Part shown: positions 22,141-29,120 of the stretch, piece after piece
Position numbering within the stretch: the first letter of the stretch is position 1
How the letters are laid out: every line of letters begins with the position of its first letter
Assembly (NCBI GenBank): GCA_044238435.1
Contig: JBIIDH010000033.1
Location: 1-33,586, forward strand
Length of the DNA: 33,586 nucleotides
Reading direction: 5' to 3'
DNA from: VFMC01 sp044238435
GTDB taxonomy: Bacteria; Actinomycetota; Acidimicrobiia; Acidimicrobiales; Ilumatobacteraceae
Made by a program: the position numbers and the translations under genes
The notes under the pieces: generated by a model
The model's database searches: none
Told to the model about the DNA's origin: nothing
Seen by the model: the letters and a program-made list of their open reading frames with translations, nothing else

Positions 22141-22812
22141 TCGGTAGCCGATGCCGCGAGCGGTGACGATGAGTTTCGGGTCGTCGGGGTGGTCTTCGAT
22201 CTTCACCCGCAGGCGGCGAACATGCGCGTCGACGAGCCTCGAGTCGCCGAGGTACTCGTAGCCCCACACCCGCTCGAGCAACTGGTCGCGCGACAGCACC
22301 ACACCCACGTGGTCGGCGAACTCGCACAGCAGCCGGAACTCGGTCTTGGTGAGGTTCAGTTCGACGCCGCCCTTCAGCGCCACACCCTGCTCGCGACGCA
22401 GTTCCACATCACCGAAACGGCTCTGCGGCGGCGTGACCGCCGTTTCGTGCAACTGCACGCGGCGCAGCGCAGCACGGATGCGGGCTGCCAACTCCTTCGG
22501 CACGACGGGCTTGGTGACGTAGTCGTCGGCCCCCGCTTCGAGTCCGGCGACGAGGTCGTAGGTGTCGGTTTGGGCCGTGACGATGATGATGGGCACGATG
22601 CTGGTGGCGCGCATCGCGCGACACACGTCGAAGCCGCTCATGTCGGGCAGTCGCAGGTCGAGCAACACCAGATCGGGTTCGGCCCGCTGAAACGATTCGA
22701 GGCCGCTGCGGCCGTCGCCCGCCTCGCGAACCTCGTAGCCCTCGTCCTCCAACGCCAGCCGCAACGCCAGCCGGATGGAGTCGTCGTCTTCCACGAACAG
22801 CAGCGAGGTCAC
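22129..22812 (-). CDS. OmpR/PhoB-family response regulator, MtrA-like
   Basis: A 227-residue two-domain transcriptional regulator. The receiver domain has the acidic pocket FVEDDD, phosphoacceptor Asp52 in LVLLDLRLPDMSG, Thr79 and Lys101 (YVTKP). The C-terminal winged helix has LNLTKTEFRLLCEFADHVG, LLERVWGYEYLGDSRLVDAHVRRLR and the terminal GIGYRLL. The GLEAGADDYVTKP and RALLRRV-like linker style resemble mycobacterial MtrA. The start is GTG at 22812. It points away from the STAS, kinase and GerMN lipoprotein genes. In most actinobacteria mtrA, mtrB and lpqB are colinear, so this is a rearranged version. The likely partner is the kinase at 23471-24853. Confidence 0.94.
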   Translation of the reverse strand: MTSLLFVEDDDSIRLALRLALEDEGYEVREAGDGRSGLESFQRAEPDLVLLDLRLPDMSGFDVCRAMRATSIVPIIIVTAQTDTYDLVAGLEAGADDYVTKPVVPKELAARIRAALRRVQLHETAVTPPQSRFGDVELRREQGVALKGGVELNLTKTEFRLLCEFADHVGVVLSRDQLLERVWGYEYLGDSRLVDAHVRRLRVKIEDHPDDPKLIVTARGIGYRLLG

Positions 22813-22930
22813 AGCACTCCGAGCGGGACAGCGGGCGGATCAACGGGCACGGGATCTGTTACAGAAAACGCACACAAGGCGCGTGGTGCCGTCACAGACC
22901 GCTGACAGGATACGACCGTTCACGCTGCTT

Positions 22931-22965
22931 CGGTGGGGTACCAACCTCCCCCTGGTACCTCACCG
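22931..22965. promoter_or_regulatory. Spaced 13-bp inverted repeat between response regulator and STAS genes
   Basis: CGGTGGGGTACCA (22931-22943) and TGGTACCTCACCG (22953-22965) are inverted copies with 12 of 13 matches and a 9-base spacer. It lies 118 nt from the regulator start and 79 nt from the STAS start. The size and spacing suit an operator for a dimeric regulator, perhaps the adjacent response regulator, though OmpR-type proteins more often use direct repeats. Confidence 0.5.
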
Positions 22966-22998
22966 GCAGCGGAACCCAGCGGGCGGGTCCGTCGTACC

Positions 22999-23023
22999 GT
23001 CGAGACTCCCCTGGGGTCTCGAC
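22999..23023 (+). promoter_or_regulatory. Strong hairpin in the STAS gene leader
   Basis: GTCGAGACTCC pairs with GGGGTCTCGAC to make an 11-bp stem with one G-T pair and a three-base loop. It ends 10 nt before the AGGAGG ribosome site (23034-23039). It may stabilise the mRNA end, end a leader transcript or tune translation. Confidence 0.5.
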
Positions 23024-23044
23024 GCAGTCACCCAGGAGGCAGTC

Positions 23045-23401
23045 ATGCTCTCACCGGTCCTCATCGCTTCGACCGACGACACTCACCGGATGCTGGTGAT
23101 GACAGTGGAGGGGCCACTCGTCGACCCGGCCCACGCCGCTGCCCTGCGCACCGTGCTGCCCGCCGTGCCGACCGGCTTCAGCATGGTGGTCGACCTCAGT
23201 GGCGTCGGCTGGTTCAGCGAGGCGTCGCTCGCCATGTTGCGCGACGTCGCCCGCGAGGCAGCGGCCGCCGGCGTCGTACTGGTGGTGGTGTGTAGCGACA
23301 CGCGGCGCCGCGCCGACCTGGTGATGGCCGACATCGACACGCTCGCACCGGTCGTCGAAACCATCGAACACGCCCTGCCCATCACCCGGCTGGCTGCGTA
23401 G
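23045..23401 (+). CDS. STAS-domain protein with altered phosphosite
   Basis: A 118-residue single-domain protein with the SpoIIAA/anti-sigma-factor-antagonist fold pattern: strand LVMTVEGPL, then SMVVDLSGVGWF, SEASLAMLRDVAREAAAAGVVLVVVCSD, and a C-terminal helix with DTLAPVVETIEHAL. In canonical antagonists the Ser phosphorylated by the anti-sigma kinase sits in DSSG. Here that stretch reads SEAS (58-61), so the usual acceptor Ser is replaced. It may be a non-phosphorylatable, constitutively active or phosphomimetic member. The ATG at 23045 has a perfect AGGAGG 5 nt upstream, the best ribosome site in the window; longer in-frame starts from 22775 do not show similarity. It precedes the kinase by 69 bases. 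Confidence 0.85.
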   Translation: MLSPVLIASTDDTHRMLVMTVEGPLVDPAHAAALRTVLPAVPTGFSMVVDLSGVGWFSEASLAMLRDVAREAAAAGVVLVVVCSDTRRRADLVMADIDTLAPVVETIEHALPITRLAA

Positions 23402-23458
23402 GGGCGGTCGGCTCTGGTGGTCGGCGGCCGCGCCATCGCGGCACCCTCGTCCGTCGGC

Positions 23459-23464
23459 CACACT
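23459..23464 (+). promoter_or_regulatory. Possible -10 for the histidine kinase gene
   Basis: CACACT ends 6 nt before the ATG at 23471, which has no ribosome site. The hexamer is only a partial match, so this is weak, but spacing agrees with the leaderless pattern elsewhere in the window. Confidence 0.3.
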
Positions 23465-23470
23465 AGGGCC

Positions 23471-24853
23471 ATGGCCAGTGCCGACACCCGACCGCGTCGC
23501 GCCCTGCGCCTGCGCGCCCGGGTGACGCTGTTCTTCTCCCTCACGGCGCTGGCGGCGAGCCTCGGCCTAGCAGTGGTCACCTACGCCGTGGCCCGCAACT
23601 ACCTGCTCGACCAGCGCGTGTCGACAGCCCAGAGCCAGGCCTACAACAACGCCAAGGCGGTGCGCGACGAATTGCGTGCCCCCACCGGCAACGTGCGCGA
23701 GTTGCTGCTCCAGCTGCGGACAGAGGGCACCGGCTTCGCCATCTTGCTGCTGCCCCCGAACCAGTCGTACTACTCGAACATCCGCTTCCAGGAGGAGGTG
23801 CTGCCCTCGGCGCTGGTGGCCAACGTCGATCGCGGCATCAACGGCTACCAGCGCTTCGACGTGGAGGGTGGCCCGTACCTGGGCGTGGGCGTGAAGGTGG
23901 CCGAGTTCGACGGGGTGTACTTCGAGGCATTCCCCCTCGACACCACGCAGCGCACCCTGCAGGCAATCGCCACCGCGCTCGGCATCGGTGCCGCCGTCAC
24001 CGCACTGCTCGCCGCCGGTGTGGGTTGGTGGACCAACCGCCGCCTGCTGCAACCCCTCACCCGTGTGGCAAAGGCTGCCGAGGACATCGCGGCCGGTGGC
24101 CTCGACACCCGCATGCCGCCCGAGACCGACCCCGACCTCGCTCGCCTGGCCACCTCGTTCAACGACATGGCCGACGCCGTGCAGACCCGCATCGAACGTG
24201 AGGCCCGTTTCGCCTCCGACGTGAGCCACGAGCTGCGCACACCGATCACCGCGCTGTCGGCTGCGGTGGAGGTGCTCGACGCCCGACGCGCCGACCTCCC
24301 CGAGCGCACCCAGCAGGCGCTCGACGTGGTGGTCAGCCAGGTGCGACGATTCGACCAGATGGTCGTCGACCTGCTCGAGTTGTCGCGTATCGACGCCGGC
24401 TCCACCGAACTGCACCGCGAGGGGGTGCAGGTGGCCGATCTGATCGGACGAATCAACCAGCGCTACGGATTCCCCGACGTGCCCATCGACATCGCGCCCG
24501 ACGTACCGGCCATGGCGCAGCTCGACAAACTCCGCTTCGAGCGGGTGCTGGCCAACCTGCTCGACAACGCCAACCAGCACGGCGGTGGGCCGATCCGGGT
24601 CGGCGTCGCCCGAGCCGGCACCCGGGCCATCGCACTCACGGTCGACGATGCGGGGCCGGGGGTCGCCCGGGGTGAGCGGTCACGGATCTTCGAACGCTTC
24701 GCGCGCGGCAGCGCTGCCCGCCACAAGATCGGCACCGGCCTCGGCCTCGCACTCGTGGCCGAGCACGCCCAGGCCCACGGCGGCGACGCCTGGGTGGAAG
24801 ACCGGCCGGGCGGCGGCGCCCGGTTCATCGCCACGTTCGGGGAGGCCTTGTGA
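23471..24853 (+). CDS. Membrane sensor histidine kinase, MtrB-like
   Basis: A 460-residue sensor kinase. TM1 is at about residues 17-38 (VTLFFSLTALAASLGLAVVTYAV), followed by an extracytoplasmic domain of about 120 residues. TM2 is around 165-188 (LQAIATALGIGAAVTALLAAGVGWW). A HAMP linker (RRLLQPLTRVAKAAEDIAAGGL) leads to the phosphoacceptor His253 in SHELRTP. The ATPase domain has the N box LANLLDNANQHG, G1 DDAGPGV, F box IFERF and G2 GTGLGLALV. The 3' end overlaps the GerMN lipoprotein start as TGATG. It presumably phosphorylates the divergent response regulator. By analogy with MtrB-MtrA-LpqB it may monitor envelope growth or division, but the signal cannot be inferred here. Confidence 0.94.
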   Translation: MASADTRPRRALRLRARVTLFFSLTALAASLGLAVVTYAVARNYLLDQRVSTAQSQAYNNAKAVRDELRAPTGNVRELLLQLRTEGTGFAILLLPPNQSYYSNIRFQEEVLPSALVANVDRGINGYQRFDVEGGPYLGVGVKVAEFDGVYFEAFPLDTTQRTLQAIATALGIGAAVTALLAAGVGWWTNRRLLQPLTRVAKAAEDIAAGGLDTRMPPETDPDLARLATSFNDMADAVQTRIEREARFASDVSHELRTPITALSAAVEVLDARRADLPERTQQALDVVVSQVRRFDQMVVDLLELSRIDAGSTELHREGVQVADLIGRINQRYGFPDVPIDIAPDVPAMAQLDKLRFERVLANLLDNANQHGGGPIRVGVARAGTRAIALTVDDAGPGVARGERSRIFERFARGSAARHKIGTGLGLALVAEHAQAHGGDAWVEDRPGGGARFIATFGEAL

Positions 24854-25596
24854 TGCGACACCGGCTCGTCGGTTTTGCGGCCGCCACGGCGTTCACCGTG
24901 GCCATCGCCGCATGCGGCCTGCCCGCCGACGACCGCTTCGAACCGATCGGCGCCGACGACGACCGCTTCGGGCTGGCGCAGACCACCACGCCCACCACCA
25001 GCACTGCGCCCACCACCACCGTCGACGCCACCACCACCACGGCGCTCGCCACCACCTCCACCATCGCCAGCGAGCCGGTGCGGCTGTACTTCATCACCGG
25101 CCGCCAGCTCACCAGCGTGGTGCAGGCCCTCCCCGCCGAGCCGGCCCTCGGTCAGGTGATGGCGGCGCTGCTCGACGGACCTCCATCGGGCGGGCTCGGT
25201 ACCGGGCTGCGCACCACCCTCCCAGTGGGTGCCGACATCAACGTCACCAGCGGTGCCGGCATCGCCACCGTCGACCTGCCGGCCGGCATCTTCGACTCGC
25301 TCGAGCCCAGCGACCAGCGCCTCGTGTTCGGTCAGATCGTGCTCACGCTCACCGACCGACCCGGTGTGGGGCCGGTCGTGTTCACCCTCGACGGGCAGCG
25401 GATGCGCGTGTTCCGCGGCGACGCCAGCCTCACCGAGCAGGGCGAGTCGGTGTCGCGCGACGACTACCTCGGCCTGCTCAGCACGGCACCCACGCCCACC
25501 ACGACGTCGGTGCCCGTGACGCCGAGCGCCGACAGCGGCCCCACGACCAGCGCCCCCACGATCGGCACCCCCACGACCGGCACTGGCGAGGGGTAG
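24853..25596 (+). CDS. GerMN-domain lipoprotein (LpqB-like position)
   Basis: A 247-residue predicted lipoprotein. MRHRLVGFAAATAFT, a hydrophobic core and AIAAC put the lipidated Cys at residue 21. A Thr-rich linker (about 45-72, with TTTVDATTTT) follows. A GerMN domain then runs from about 77 to 185: VRLYFITGRQL, VMAALLDGP, LPVGADINVTSGAGIATVDLPAG and QIVLTLTDRPGVGPVVFTLDG. A second Thr/Pro-rich tail closes the protein. In mycobacteria the GerMN lipoprotein LpqB follows mtrB and modulates the kinase, and the same order here suggests the same job. It is shorter than LpqB and lacks its C-terminal propeller. A GTG one codon upstream is also possible; GGAGG sits 7 nt before the ATG. Confidence 0.88.
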   Translation: MRHRLVGFAAATAFTVAIAACGLPADDRFEPIGADDDRFGLAQTTTPTTSTAPTTTVDATTTTALATTSTIASEPVRLYFITGRQLTSVVQALPAEPALGQVMAALLDGPPSGGLGTGLRTTLPVGADINVTSGAGIATVDLPAGIFDSLEPSDQRLVFGQIVLTLTDRPGVGPVVFTLDGQRMRVFRGDASLTEQGESVSRDDYLGLLSTAPTPTTTSVPVTPSADSGPTTSAPTIGTPTTGTGEG

Positions 25597-25608
25597 CCTC
25601 GCTGCATC

Positions 25609-26448
25609 GTGCGCAGCGGATTCATCACCTTCGTCGGCCGGCCCAATGTCGGCAAGTCCACCTTGGTGAACGCGCTGTGCGGCGAGAAGGTCAGCATCGT
25701 CAGCGACAAGCCGCAGACCACCCGCACCCGGGTGCGTGGTGTGCTCACCCGGCCCGACTCGCAGTTGGTGTTCGTCGACACGCCCGGCCTGCACAAGCCG
25801 GTCACCGCACTGGGCGAACGGGTGAACGCAACGGCGCTCGACAGCATGGACGACGTCGACGTGGTGTGTCTCGTGGTCGACGGCACGAAGGGCTTCGGCA
25901 AGGGCGACCAGTGGGTGGCCGATCGTTTCGACATCCACCGCGCCGTGGTACTGCTGAACAAGGTCGACCGCATGTCGCGCGAGCAGCTGGTCGAGCAGTT
26001 GGCCAAGGTGTCGGTGCTCGACGCCGCTGCCTACTTCCCGGTGTCGGCCCGCACCGGCGAGGGCCTCGGGCCGCTCGTCGACTACTTCATCGAGCACATC
26101 CCCGAAGGCCCGCTCTACTTCCCCGACGACGTGGTGCGCGATGTGCCCGACGAGGAATGGGTGGCCGAACTCGTGCGCGAGCAACTGCTCGCCGTCACCC
26201 GCGACGAACTGCCGTACAGCATCGCCACGCGCGTCACCGAGTGGGAGTGGCCACGGGTGCGCTGCGAGATCATCGTCGAACGTGAGAGCCAGAAGGGCAT
26301 GGTCATCGGCAAGGGTGGCGCCGTGCTGAAAGAGGTGGGCAAGCGGGTGCGTGCCCAGATGCCCGAGGGCGCGTTCATCGAGTTGTTCGTGAAGGTCGAC
26401 AAGGACTGGCAGCGCCGTCCCGATCGGGTCGAGCGCCTCGGCTACTAG
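25609..26448 (+). CDS. era: GTPase Era
   Basis: An essential GTPase that binds 16S rRNA during 30S subunit maturation. The 279-residue length is normal. G1 is GRPNVGKST (10-18), G2 is in KPQTTRTRVRG, G3 is DTPGLHKP, G4 is NKVD and G5 is VSARTGEG. The C-terminal KH domain has RCEIIVERESQKGMVIGKGG followed by LFVKVDKDW. The start is GTG at 25609, 12 nt after the lipoprotein stop, with TAGCCT 9 nt upstream as a possible -10, so it may have its own promoter. In many actinobacteria era, recO and uppS are close together; here era is 17 kb from recO-uppS. Confidence 0.97.
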   Translation: MRSGFITFVGRPNVGKSTLVNALCGEKVSIVSDKPQTTRTRVRGVLTRPDSQLVFVDTPGLHKPVTALGERVNATALDSMDDVDVVCLVVDGTKGFGKGDQWVADRFDIHRAVVLLNKVDRMSREQLVEQLAKVSVLDAAAYFPVSARTGEGLGPLVDYFIEHIPEGPLYFPDDVVRDVPDEEWVAELVREQLLAVTRDELPYSIATRVTEWEWPRVRCEIIVERESQKGMVIGKGGAVLKEVGKRVRAQMPEGAFIELFVKVDKDWQRRPDRVERLGY

Positions 26449-26464
26449 CCGGCGGTTTCGCCGG
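26449..26464. terminator. Hairpin between convergent era and acyl-CoA ligase genes
   Basis: CCGGCG, loop GTTT, CGCCGG. The 6-bp stem begins at the base after the era stop and fills most of the 21-base gap before the ligase stop. Likely a bidirectional terminator. Confidence 0.5.
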
Positions 26465-26469
26465 GCCCG

Positions 26470-28044
26470 TCAGACCTTGCTGTCGCGGCCGGCCCAGAAC
26501 GGCGCCCGCAGTTCGCGCTTGAGGATCTTGCCGCTGCCCGTCTTCGGCAACTCGTCGAGCCAACTGATGGTGCGCGGCACCTTGTAGTGCGCCAGGTGCT
26601 GGCGGCCGAACTCGATGACCTCGTCGTCGGTGAGCGAGGCGCCCTCGCGCAGCACCACCGCCGCGTGCACGCTCTCGCCCCACTGCTCGTCGGGCACACC
26701 GAACACCGCTGCTTCGAGGATGTCGGGGTGGTGCTCGAGCGCCGACTCGATCTCGGCCGGATAGATGTTCACGCCGCCGGAGATGATCATGTCCTTCTTG
26801 CGGTCGCAGATGTAGACGTAGCCCTCGTCGTCGAGATAGGCGATGTCGCCCACGGTCTGATAGCCGTGCTTCTGGTCGGCCAGGAACTTGTCGTGCTGCT
26901 TGTAGTAGTCGGCGAACACGCTGGGGCTCTTCACGAACAGTTCGCCGGTGTGCTCGGGGCCGGTACCGACCACCTCGTTGCCGTCGTCGTCGAACAGCTT
27001 CACCTCCACCATCGGCGCCGGCTGACCGCACGACCCGGGCTTGCGCAACTGGTCCTCGGGCCGCAGCACGCAGTTCACACCCAACTCGGTGCTGCCGTAC
27101 ACCTCCCACAGGCTGTCGCCGGGCATGAAGGCCAGGTACATCTGCTTCAGCGCGAAGCTCCACGGCGCGGCGTTGGCGATCATCCGCTTCATCGTGCTGG
27201 TGTCGTAGCGGCGCTTCACCTCCTCGGGCAGGTTGCACACCATGCGGATCGGGGTGGGAGCGCTGAACGTCGACGTCACCCCGTACTTCTCCACCAGGCG
27301 CAACCAGTCCTCGGCCTTGAACTTGCGCTGCACCACCACCGTGTTGCCGAGGGCGAGGGCGAGGCCCATGAACCCGCCGGGGCCCGAGTGATACAGCGGG
27401 CCGGTGGTGAGGTACACGTCGTCGGGCACGTAGCCGATGTGGGCCATCAGCGCGGCCGACTGGGCGGCGCCGGTGTTGCCGCGACGCAGGGCACCCTTCG
27501 GCTTGCCGGTGGTGCCCGAGGTGTAGATCATGGTGGCACCCGGTTCGGTGCTCGGCTCGATGGCCGGTTCGTCGGCCGAGGCCTGCGCCACCAGTGCATC
27601 GACGTCGATTTGGCCGGCGGGCACGGCAACCCCCTCGGCGGCCGCGTCGAACACCAGCACGTGCTGCACCTGGGGGATGTCGGCGCGGATGCGGTCGAAC
27701 ATCGGGGCGAACTCGGCGTCGACGTACACGAAGCCGGCATCGCTGTGATCGGTGACGTAGGCAGCCTCCTCGTCGCTGAGCCGGTAGTTCAGCGGCACCG
27801 CCGTGACACCCAGCTTGCGGGCGGCGTTCACGACCAGCACGATGCCGATCGAGTTCTGGCCGCACCACACCACCTTCGACTCACCCGGCCGCACACCCAG
27901 ATCGAGCATCACGTTCGCCAACCGGTTGGCCTGCGCATTCAACTCGGCGTAGGTGAGCGAGTGCACGGTGCCGTCGGGACGATCGTCGACGACGGCGAGC
28001 TTGTCGGGCTGAGTGAGCGCGTACGCAGTGAGGAAGTCGGCCAT
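26470..28044 (-). CDS. Acyl-CoA synthetase (AMP-forming), FadD-like
   Basis: A 524-residue member of the ANL superfamily that activates a carboxylic acid to its CoA thioester through an acyl-AMP. The P-loop-like motif is MIYTSGTTGKPKGA, followed by GPLYHSGPGGF, the adenine-binding YGSTELG, the hinge CDRKKDMIISGGVNIYPAEIE and the C-terminal catalytic Lys in LPKTGSGKILKREL. The ATG at 28044 (MADFLTAYAL) is used because upstream residues in the same frame have no similarity. It diverges from a MaoC hydratase gene over 67 bases and converges on era. The substrate is not readable; the neighbours suggest a fatty or branched acid or a steroid side chain. Confidence 0.92.
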   Translation of the reverse strand: MADFLTAYALTQPDKLAVVDDRPDGTVHSLTYAELNAQANRLANVMLDLGVRPGESKVVWCGQNSIGIVLVVNAARKLGVTAVPLNYRLSDEEAAYVTDHSDAGFVYVDAEFAPMFDRIRADIPQVQHVLVFDAAAEGVAVPAGQIDVDALVAQASADEPAIEPSTEPGATMIYTSGTTGKPKGALRRGNTGAAQSAALMAHIGYVPDDVYLTTGPLYHSGPGGFMGLALALGNTVVVQRKFKAEDWLRLVEKYGVTSTFSAPTPIRMVCNLPEEVKRRYDTSTMKRMIANAAPWSFALKQMYLAFMPGDSLWEVYGSTELGVNCVLRPEDQLRKPGSCGQPAPMVEVKLFDDDGNEVVGTGPEHTGELFVKSPSVFADYYKQHDKFLADQKHGYQTVGDIAYLDDEGYVYICDRKKDMIISGGVNIYPAEIESALEHHPDILEAAVFGVPDEQWGESVHAAVVLREGASLTDDEVIEFGRQHLAHYKVPRTISWLDELPKTGSGKILKRELRAPFWAGRDSKV

Positions 28045-28099
28045 GGCCCATTTCGTAGCAGGTGCCGAGGAGGGGTCGTGACCGACCCTGCTGGCGTGG

Positions 28100-28105
28100 C
28101 ATGCT
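28100..28105 (+). promoter_or_regulatory. Putative -10 for the MaoC gene
   Basis: CATGCT ends 6 nt before the ATG at 28112, again predicting a leaderless mRNA. GCGGGG just before the ATG is too close to serve as a ribosome site. Confidence 0.35.
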
Positions 28106-28111
28106 GCGGGG

Positions 28112-28573
28112 ATGGCAGCACGCATCATCAACGGCACCGCAGAACTCAAGTCGCTCGTCGGCGAGCACCTCGGCTACAGCGAGTGGATGGAGATCACCCA
28201 GGAACGGGTGAACCAGTTCGCCGACGCCACCGGCGACCACCAGTGGATCCACATCGACGCCGAGCGGGCGAAGAAGGAGAGCCCGTTCGGTGGGCCCATC
28301 GCCCACGGCTACCTCACGCTGTCGCTCGGCCCGGTGCTGATGCCGCAGGTGGTCATCACCACCGGCTACAAGATGGGCGTCAACTACGGCTGCAACAAGG
28401 TGCGCTTCATGTCGCCGGTGCCCGTGGGCGCCAAGCTGCGCCTCGGCGTCACCCTGCTGGGTGTGGAAGACATCGCCGGCGGCGCGCAGGTCACCTACGG
28501 CTTCTCGTTCGAGTGCGAGGGCGCGGCCAAGCCCAGCTGTGTGGCCGAGGTCATCTTCCGCTCGTACGAGTGA
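28112..28573 (+). CDS. MaoC-like (R)-specific enoyl-CoA hydratase
   Basis: A 153-residue single hot-dog-fold protein that hydrates trans-2-enoyl-CoA to the (R)-3-hydroxy form. The hydratase-2 motif is FADATGDHQWIHIDAERA, with catalytic Asp42 and His47. PFGGPIAHGYLTLSL and the strand VNYGCNKVRFMSPVPVG are also typical of the family. It starts 67 bases from the divergent acyl-CoA ligase and is followed after 10 bases by a small gene of unknown function. Together with the ligase it suggests fatty-acid-like catabolism or polyester precursor supply. Confidence 0.94.
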   Translation: MAARIINGTAELKSLVGEHLGYSEWMEITQERVNQFADATGDHQWIHIDAERAKKESPFGGPIAHGYLTLSLGPVLMPQVVITTGYKMGVNYGCNKVRFMSPVPVGAKLRLGVTLLGVEDIAGGAQVTYGFSFECEGAAKPSCVAEVIFRSYE

Positions 28574-28583
28574 GCCCGGCGCG

Positions 28584-29069
28584 ATGAGCAACCTGGTCAT
28601 CCCCAACTTCGGCGCCCTGCTGGGCGAGTTCATCGGCCAGGTGCCGGCCGGCACCATGCCGCGGTTCCTCGCCCTGCTCGAGCGCACCGCCGCCGACCGC
28701 TACCGCGGCTGGGCCGAGGCGCTGCCCGAACACGCCACCGTGCTGCTGCAGTGCGCAGCCGACGAGGACGAGATCGCCAACCGCATCGAAGCGGCGTTCG
28801 CTCTCGACCCGGGCCTGCGCGAGCAGCTCGAGGCCCCGCTGCCGGCGGCGAAGCAGACCTACTACGACGCCTTTTCGCCCTACGACGTGTGGGACCAGTT
28901 GCGTATGCAGGCCAACGCCGAGCGTCAGGGCGCCCAGGCCTGGCGCAACATCGCCGCCCGCCACCCCGACCCGGCGGTGGTGGAGGTGCTGCACGGCTGT
29001 TCGGCCCTCGAAGAAGGCAGCGCCGACGCCGTCGACGCCCTCATCGCCACCCACGCCCCCTCCGCCTGA
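28584..29069 (+). CDS. Conserved-looking protein of unknown function
   Basis: A 161-residue, largely alpha-helical soluble protein I cannot assign. The sequence has MSNLVIPNFGALLGEFIGQVP at the start, then helices rich in Ala, Glu and Arg, such as LLERTAADRYRGWAEALPEH and LRMQANAERQGAQAWRNIAA. No signal peptide, membrane segment or metal motif is visible. It follows the MaoC gene by 10 bases with the same codon usage, so it is probably cotranscribed and real. It ends at a strong hairpin that also ends the convergent gene. Confidence 0.75.
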   Translation: MSNLVIPNFGALLGEFIGQVPAGTMPRFLALLERTAADRYRGWAEALPEHATVLLQCAADEDEIANRIEAAFALDPGLREQLEAPLPAAKQTYYDAFSPYDVWDQLRMQANAERQGAQAWRNIAARHPDPAVVEVLHGCSALEEGSADAVDALIATHAPSA

Positions 29070-29077
29070 TTCGCGAA

Positions 29078-29119
29078 CTTGCGACGGATCGCGTCGCATC
29101 CGACGCGAATCGTCGCAAG
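29078..29119. terminator. Long hairpin terminator between convergent genes
   Basis: CTTGCGACGGATCGCGTCG (29078-29096) and its inverted partner (29101-29119) pair at 17 of 19 positions, with loop CATC. It starts 8 nt after the upstream gene and ends 1 nt before the stop of the downstream convergent gene. This is the strongest stem-loop in the window and almost certainly a bidirectional terminator or RNA 3' end stabiliser. Confidence 0.65.
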
Positions 29120-29120
29120 G

